Shown: positions 59,759-64,000 of the stretch, one piece after another
Layout of the letters: each line of letters begins with the position of its first letter
Position numbering within the stretch: the first letter of the stretch is position 1
NCBI GenBank assembly: GCA_023954375.1
Contig: JAMLIC010000001.1
Span: forward strand, 372,001-436,000
Direction of reading: 5' to 3'
Length of the DNA stretch: 64,000 nt
Source: Planctomycetota bacterium
GTDB lineage: Bacteria; Planctomycetota; J058
Program-made: the position numbers and the translations under genes
Notes under the pieces: model-generated
Told to the model about the DNA's origin: nothing
What the model saw: only the letters and a program-made list of their open reading frames with translations
The model's database searches: none

Positions 59759-61243
59759 CTACCCCCGCGCCCGCGCGACCGCCCGCTTCCAGCCGGCCAT
59801 GAGCTGCTGGCGCTCGCCCGGCGTCATCGCCGGCTCGAACGTGCGGTCGACCTCGAGCACGCGCTCGATCTCGGCGAAGGAGCCCCAGAAGCCGGAGCCC
59901 AGGCCGGCGAGGAAGGCGGCGCCCTGGGCGGTGGTCTCGACGTTCTTCGGGCGGACGACCGGCAGGCCCAGGACGTCGGCCTGGAACTGCATGAGGAAGT
60001 CGTTGCGCACCGCGCCGCCGTCGACCTTGAGCGCGTCGAGCGTGACCTTGCCCTGGAGGTCGGCCTGCAGGGCGTCGATCAGCTCGCGCGACTGGTAGGC
60101 GATGCTCTCCAGCGCCGCGCGGATCACGTGGTCGGCCGTGGCCCCGCGCGTCAGGCCGCACAGGAGGCCGCGCGCGTCCTGGTCCCAGTAGGGGGCGCCC
60201 AGGCCCACGAACGCGGGCACGAGGTAGACGCCGCCGTTGTCGGCGACGGCGCGGGCCCGGGCCTCGGTCTCGTCGGCGCTCTGGATGAGCTTCAAGCCGT
60301 CGCGCAGCCACTGGACGACCGCACCGGCGACGAACACCGAGCCCTCGAGGCAGTAGACCGGCTGGCCCTCGGCGTCGCAGGCGATCGTCGTCACGAGGCC
60401 GTGGCGCGAGCGCACCGGCTCCTGGCCGGCGTTGAGCAGGGCGAAGCAGCCCGTGCCGTAGGTGTTCTTGGCCTGCCCGGGCCGCACGCAGCCCTGGCCG
60501 AAGAGCGCGGCCTGCTGGTCGCCCGCGATCCCGGCGATCGGCACCTCGGCGCCGAAGACGCCGGCGTCGGTGAGGGCGAAGCGGCCGGCCGACGGCTTGA
60601 CCTCGGGCAGGACCGAGCGCGGGACGCCGAAGACGGCGCACAGCTCGTCGTCCCAGGCGCGCTTGTGGATGTCGTAGACCAGCGTCCGCGACGCGTTGGT
60701 CGGGTCGGTCACGTGCGCCTTGCCGCCCGTGAGCCGGTCGACGATCCACGTGTCGATCGTGCCGAAGCGCGCCCGCCCGGCCGCGGCGCCGGCCTTCGCC
60801 TCCGGGACGTGCTCGAGGAGCCACGCGATCTTCGTGGCCGAGAAGTAGGCGTCGATCACGAGCCCGGTCCTCGACGCCACGAGCTCGCTGTGCGCGCCCT
60901 TGAGCTGCTGGCAGCGCTCGGCCGTGCGCCGGCACTGCCACACGATCGCGTGGTGGTAGGGCCGCCCCGTCTCGCGGTCCCACAGGACCGTCGTCTCGCG
61001 CTGGTTGGTGATCCCGATGGCCGCGACCGACGACGGCGGGTCGCCGCCGAGGACCTCCGTGATGAGCCGGCGCGTGACCGACCAGATCTCCTCGGCGTCG
61101 TGCTCGACCCAGCCCGGCCGCGGGTAGTGCTGCGTGAACTCGCTGTAGGCCTTCCGCGCCACGTGGGCGGCGCGGTCGAACAGGAGCACCGTGACGCCGG
61201 TGGTCCCGAGGTCGACGGACAGGACGTGGCGGGCATCGGCCAT
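59759..61243 (-). CDS. glpK: Glycerol kinase
   Basis: 494 residues, full length. FGGY-family sugar kinase: SVDLGTTGVTVLLFDR phosphate loop, GITNQRETTVLWDRETGRP, IVWQCRRTA, DPTNASRTLVYDIH and GIAGDQQAALFGQGC, plus the glycerol-kinase motif LVPAFVGLGAPYWDQDARGL and the C-terminal VDGGAVRNDFLMQFQADVL. It phosphorylates glycerol to sn-glycerol 3-phosphate with ATP in the cytoplasm. No facilitator, regulator or glycerol-3-phosphate dehydrogenase is adjacent, so it is not part of a classic glp operon. The ATG lies 16 bases after the zinc-ribbon protein at 61267 would start its 3' end upstream. Assignment is sure from the diagnostic motifs. Confidence 0.96.
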   Translation of the reverse strand: MADARHVLSVDLGTTGVTVLLFDRAAHVARKAYSEFTQHYPRPGWVEHDAEEIWSVTRRLITEVLGGDPPSSVAAIGITNQRETTVLWDRETGRPYHHAIVWQCRRTAERCQQLKGAHSELVASRTGLVIDAYFSATKIAWLLEHVPEAKAGAAAGRARFGTIDTWIVDRLTGGKAHVTDPTNASRTLVYDIHKRAWDDELCAVFGVPRSVLPEVKPSAGRFALTDAGVFGAEVPIAGIAGDQQAALFGQGCVRPGQAKNTYGTGCFALLNAGQEPVRSRHGLVTTIACDAEGQPVYCLEGSVFVAGAVVQWLRDGLKLIQSADETEARARAVADNGGVYLVPAFVGLGAPYWDQDARGLLCGLTRGATADHVIRAALESIAYQSRELIDALQADLQGKVTLDALKVDGGAVRNDFLMQFQADVLGLPVVRPKNVETTAQGAAFLAGLGSGFWGSFAEIERVLEVDRTFEPAMTPGERQQLMAGWKRAVARARG

Positions 61244-61266
61244 GGTTCACACTCCGCCGGGGATTA

Positions 61267-61659
61267 TCACTTCCAGCCCTCGCCGTCGGGCGGCGGGTCG
61301 AACTCGCGCGGCGGGTCCCAGGTCGGCCCCTCGCCCGAGGGCGGCGGCTCGAACTCGCCGGGCGGCTCGAACTCGCCCGACGCGTCGGGCCCGGGCTCGA
61401 CGCGCACGTCGACGATCCGCACCTCGGCCTCCGCGGCCCGCTGCTGCCCGCACCAGGGGCAGTAGCGGAACGCGAGCACCGGCTTGCCGTCGGGCGTCTG
61501 CAGGTCGAAGCGCAGGAAGTCGGCCAGCTCCGAGTCGGGGACGCCGCACTGCGCCTCGCCGAGCACGCCCAGGATCCCGACCACGACCTTGCGGCGCATG
61601 GCGCAGCAGGTGGTCCCCGGCGTCGGGGCCGGCGTGGCGTCGCCTCGCTCGTCGCTCAT
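61267..61659 (-). CDS. Small zinc-ribbon protein with acidic Pro-rich tail
   Basis: 130 residues from the ATG at 61659. It has a Cys pair (GTTCCAMRRKVVVGILG), a middle alpha/beta segment (ADFLRFDLQTPDGKPVLAF), and RYCPWCGQQR, a zinc-ribbon knuckle. The tail repeats GEFEPP and WDPPREFDPPP. Not recognised. No transmembrane helix. It lies between a kinase-RDD gene and glycerol kinase on the same strand. The two Cys groups could bind one metal ion. The ribosome site is weak. Confidence 0.6.
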   Translation of the reverse strand: MSDERGDATPAPTPGTTCCAMRRKVVVGILGVLGEAQCGVPDSELADFLRFDLQTPDGKPVLAFRYCPWCGQQRAAEAEVRIVDVRVEPGPDASGEFEPPGEFEPPPSGEGPTWDPPREFDPPPDGEGWK

Positions 61660-61703
61660 GGAGGGGATGCTACACGCTGCGCCGCGGCGCGCGGTAGGGC
61701 GGG

Positions 61704-62924
61704 CTACACCTCGTGGACGACCTGGGTGCCCGACACGAGGTCGTGCAGGGCCCGCTTCCCCGGCGAGAGGAGCGCCGGGAGGTAGCCCAGGCCCAGCAGG
61801 CCCACCGAGACGAGGCGCAGGGCCTGGCGCTGGAAGCGCTGCGCGGCGTCGGTCGGCCCGCCCTCGGCGCCGACCAGGCGCAGGCGGCACAGGCGGCGCC
61901 CCGGCGTGCGGCCGAAGACCGTGGTCGCGACGACGTCGGCGAGCACGAACGCGAGGACGAGGAGCACGAGCGCCCGCGGCGAGCGCAGGGCGGCGCCGAG
62001 CGCGACGAAGGGGAGGGCGTCGAGCGCGGCCGCCACGCCCCGCCACCACACCCCGGCGGGGATCTCGGTCGAGCGCGCCGCCCCGACCGCGACGGGGTCG
62101 GGCGGCGGCGGCGCGGGGTCCGCGAGGAGCGGCGCGAGGTCGTCCAGCAGGTGCTCGGCGCTCGGGCAGCGCGAGGCCTGGCGGGCGCACAGGTGGCGGT
62201 AGAGGCGGTCGAGGCGCCCGTCGAGGCCGGGGACGACGTCGGACGGCACCTCGGCCCCGCCGGGCGCCTCCCCGGTGAGCATCTCGAAGAGCACGACCCC
62301 GAGCGCCCACAGGTCGGCGCGCCCGTCGACCTCGCCCTCGGGGTCGCGCTGCTCGGGCGCCATGTAGCGGAGCGTGCCCACGAGCGCGTGGCCGGCCGCC
62401 GAGCGCAGGCTGCCGCTCTCGAGGAGCGCGCGCGCGTCGGCCGCCGACACGAGGCCCAGCCCCAGGTCGGCCACGTAGGCCCGGCCGGCCCCGTCGACGA
62501 GGATGTTCTCCGGCTTGAGGTCGCGGTGCACGACGCCGGCCGCGTGCGCGTCGCGCAGGCCCTCGGCCACGTCGCGCGTGATCCGCGCCGCCTCGCGCGG
62601 GTCGAGCGGCCCCGCCGCCAGCACCTCCCGCAAGGACCGCCCCTCGACCAGGTCCATGACCAGGTAGGGCGGGTCGTGCTCCGGGTCGAGGCCCTGCACG
62701 GCGACGACGTGGCGGCCCGAGACGCGCTGCAGGAGCGCCCCCTCGGCGTGCAGGCGCGCCGCCCACGCGGGGTCGTGCGGGACCTTCACGGCGGCCGCGC
62801 GGTCGGTCAGGGCGTTGTGCCGCGCGCGCCACACCTGCGCGTACGCCCCGCGGCCGAGGGGCGCCTCGAGGACCCACTCGCCGAGGCGCTGGCCCGGGGC
62901 GAGGGCGGGGGAGGAGTCGGTCAA
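61704..62924 (-). CDS. Ser/Thr protein kinase with C-terminal RDD membrane domain
   Basis: 406 residues, TTG start at 62924. The kinase domain (about 10-270) has GRGAYAQVWRA, Lys in AAVKVPHD, VHRDLKPENILV, and DLG in VADLGLGLV in place of DFG. MAPEQRDPEGEVDGRADLWA is canonical. A Pro-rich linker leads to an RDD domain (about 290-400): WWRGVAAALDALPFVALGA, the GRTPGRRLCRLRLVG loop, and a last helix followed by KRALHDLVSGTQVV, the RDD end motif. RDD domains are small membrane modules, possibly transport-linked. The kinase would be tethered to the inner face of the membrane. The DLG variant also occurs in the kinase at 47821. Confidence 0.88.
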   Translation of the reverse strand: MTDSSPALAPGQRLGEWVLEAPLGRGAYAQVWRARHNALTDRAAAVKVPHDPAWAARLHAEGALLQRVSGRHVVAVQGLDPEHDPPYLVMDLVEGRSLREVLAAGPLDPREAARITRDVAEGLRDAHAAGVVHRDLKPENILVDGAGRAYVADLGLGLVSAADARALLESGSLRSAAGHALVGTLRYMAPEQRDPEGEVDGRADLWALGVVLFEMLTGEAPGGAEVPSDVVPGLDGRLDRLYRHLCARQASRCPSAEHLLDDLAPLLADPAPPPPDPVAVGAARSTEIPAGVWWRGVAAALDALPFVALGAALRSPRALVLLVLAFVLADVVATTVFGRTPGRRLCRLRLVGAEGGPTDAAQRFQRQALRLVSVGLLGLGYLPALLSPGKRALHDLVSGTQVVHEV

Positions 62925-62955
62925 GGGAGCACCACGCCGGGCCTGGGACGCAGAC

Positions 62956-63861
62956 CTACAGCAACCGCCGGCCGATGTAGTCCATCGCGTCGTAGTTGTA
63001 GTAGCCCATGAGCCCGGCCGTCACCAGCAGGCCGAAGAGGCTCGCGCCCGTCGTCCCGAGCGCCAGGACCACCACCCAGAAGAGCAGCAGGTCGGCGGCG
63101 GTGAACCCGGCCAGCAGCAGGCCGTTCATCTCGTTCCTCCGCAGCTTCGCCACGCGCCGGACGACGCCGATCGCGGCCCAGGGCAGGCCCGCCGCCAGGA
63201 CGAAGAAGAGGAGGAAGCGGCCGATCAGCGACTGCTGCGAGATCCGGTAGGAGACGTAGCGCGGGTCGAGGGCGCTCTCCACCCCCTCCGAGACCTTCGG
63301 CCCGTCGGCGACGACCTTCTTCTCCTTCAGGCTGTAGAGCTGCCCCTTGAGGGCGATCCGCGCCCCGAGGCCGTCCTTGTCGGGGCCCTCGGTGAACTCG
63401 GTCACGTCGACGAACAGGATCCCGTCGATGTTGACGTTCGCCGTCTCCAGGTGGGCGACGGCCTTGATCGCGCGCTCCAGGTCGTTCGGCGCCTGGCCCG
63501 GCGCCAGGCCGGTCTTCTTGAGGAACTCGCCGGGCAACGACCCGCCGAGCTGGCGGTAGACCTCGTCCCACGTCGTCAGGCGGTACTTCGCCGTCGCCTC
63601 GACGGCGTGCGTGAGCATCTCCTGGAACTGCTGCTCCTCGTCGCGCGGGCCGCGCCCGGCGACCAGGAACAGCGCCGTGTTCACGTCGCGCGAGCGCGGC
63701 AGCTCGCGGGCGAACTCCTGGGTCGCCTGGCGGGCGATCCCGTGCATGAGCGGGGTCATCGTGCGCCGCTTCTCGCGCGTCGCGAAGTACGCGACGAGCC
63801 CGATCAGGGCCGCCACGACCGCCACGGACACGACGATCTTCCAGAGCTTGTCGAAGATCAT
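62956..63861 (-). CDS. Membrane protein of unknown function
   Basis: 301 residues, ATG start. One N-terminal helix (IVVSVAVVAALIGLVAYFA), then a soluble domain of about 160 residues (SRDVNTALFLVAGRGPRDEE, LTTWDEVYRQLGGSLPGEFL, VNIDGILFVDVTEF). Three C-terminal helices follow (FLLFFVLAAGLPWAAIGVV and two in TAADLLLFWVVVLALGTTGA to GLMGYY). The soluble part should be periplasmic. No family is recognised. It lies between the kinase-RDD gene (31 bases downstream) and the partial gene at 63911 on the same strand, so these form an operon. Confidence 0.75.
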   Translation of the reverse strand: MIFDKLWKIVVSVAVVAALIGLVAYFATREKRRTMTPLMHGIARQATQEFARELPRSRDVNTALFLVAGRGPRDEEQQFQEMLTHAVEATAKYRLTTWDEVYRQLGGSLPGEFLKKTGLAPGQAPNDLERAIKAVAHLETANVNIDGILFVDVTEFTEGPDKDGLGARIALKGQLYSLKEKKVVADGPKVSEGVESALDPRYVSYRISQQSLIGRFLLFFVLAAGLPWAAIGVVRRVAKLRRNEMNGLLLAGFTAADLLLFWVVVLALGTTGASLFGLLVTAGLMGYYNYDAMDYIGRRLL

Positions 63862-63910
63862 CCTCAGCCTCGCGGGCGCGGCCCGCAGTACCCCCGGTGC
63901 TCCCTCGGAC

Positions 63911-64000
63911 TCACGCCGTCGCCGGCATCATCTTGGACACGAACAGGTCCTGGACCTTGTCGGCGACCCGGATCGTCAGCCGCGGCTCGGTCTGGTGGTG
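63911..64000 (-). CDS. C-terminus of a gene continuing beyond the window
   Basis: The last 29 codons and TGA stop of a minus-strand gene (EPRLTIRVADKVQDLFVSKM to PATA). Codon composition matches the other genes. Too little to assign a family. It ends 49 bases before the start of the membrane-protein gene at 63861, so it is probably the upstream member of that operon. Confidence 0.55.
   Translation of the reverse strand, partial: HHQTEPRLTIRVADKVQDLFVSKMMPATA

Overview
The window is very G+C-rich, densely coded bacterial DNA, and its third codon positions are almost all G or C. A FadL-like outer-membrane protein, an ADP-heptose-type glycosyltransferase and several lipoproteins point to a diderm. 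Eight eukaryote-like Ser/Thr kinase genes, combined with FHA, TPR, PEGA, PQQ-propeller, SUMF1 and RDD domains, are typical of Planctomycetota or Myxococcota. I lean to Planctomycetota because of the secreted protein at 18154, whose N-terminal VHLTNGRRIEGKV module is, from memory, common there. That placement is an inference. No tRNA, rRNA, CRISPR array or complete insertion sequence was seen.

Layout. 1-5.7 kb: end of a Bax1/DUF790 nuclease gene, a large hybrid histidine kinase, and a coiled-coil lipoprotein. 5.7-14.7 kb (minus): a signalling block of one FHA-kinase-DUF4388 gene and two zinc-ribbon-kinase-TPR genes, one of them frameshifted. 15-27 kb: two paralogous ~1000-residue lipoproteins of no recognised family flank a secreted protein, an outer-membrane protein, a GT9 glycosyltransferase and two small membrane proteins. 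27-31 kb (plus): thymidylate kinase and an Fe3+/thiamine-type ABC permease and ATPase. 31-36 kb (minus): a three-subunit membrane formate dehydrogenase whose catalytic subunit is a selenoprotein, read through the UGA at 35457-35459. 36-42.6 kb (plus): a ThDP enzyme of the pyruvate oxidase type, an enolase-superfamily enzyme, a fused FAD/Fe-S dehydrogenase and a small membrane protein. Together with the formate dehydrogenase these look like a module that oxidises small organic acids and feeds the quinone pool. 42.7-57.8 kb: more kinases, an acyl-CoA dehydrogenase, UvrB, a pseudokinase/SUMF1 gene and a DUF4388-TPR-PEGA-PQQ protein. 57.8-59.7 kb: an accessory patch holding a nucleotidyltransferase (toxin-like) gene interrupted by a 175-bp nested-hairpin element, an unknown gene, and a decayed tyrosine-recombinase fragment. 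59.7-64 kb (minus): glycerol kinase, a small zinc-ribbon protein, a kinase-RDD protein, a membrane protein, and the tail of one more gene.

Recurring themes. (1) Non-coding gaps carry long perfect hairpins, several closed by a GAA triloop. (2) Kinase genes carry short in-frame tandem repeats in the linker next to the kinase domain. (3) Three multi-domain kinase genes change reading frame inside G+C-rich linkers. These may be real lesions or indel errors in the assembly, and the sequence alone cannot decide. (4) TTG and GTG starts and 4-bp start/stop overlaps are frequent, so first-ATG starts would often be wrong.
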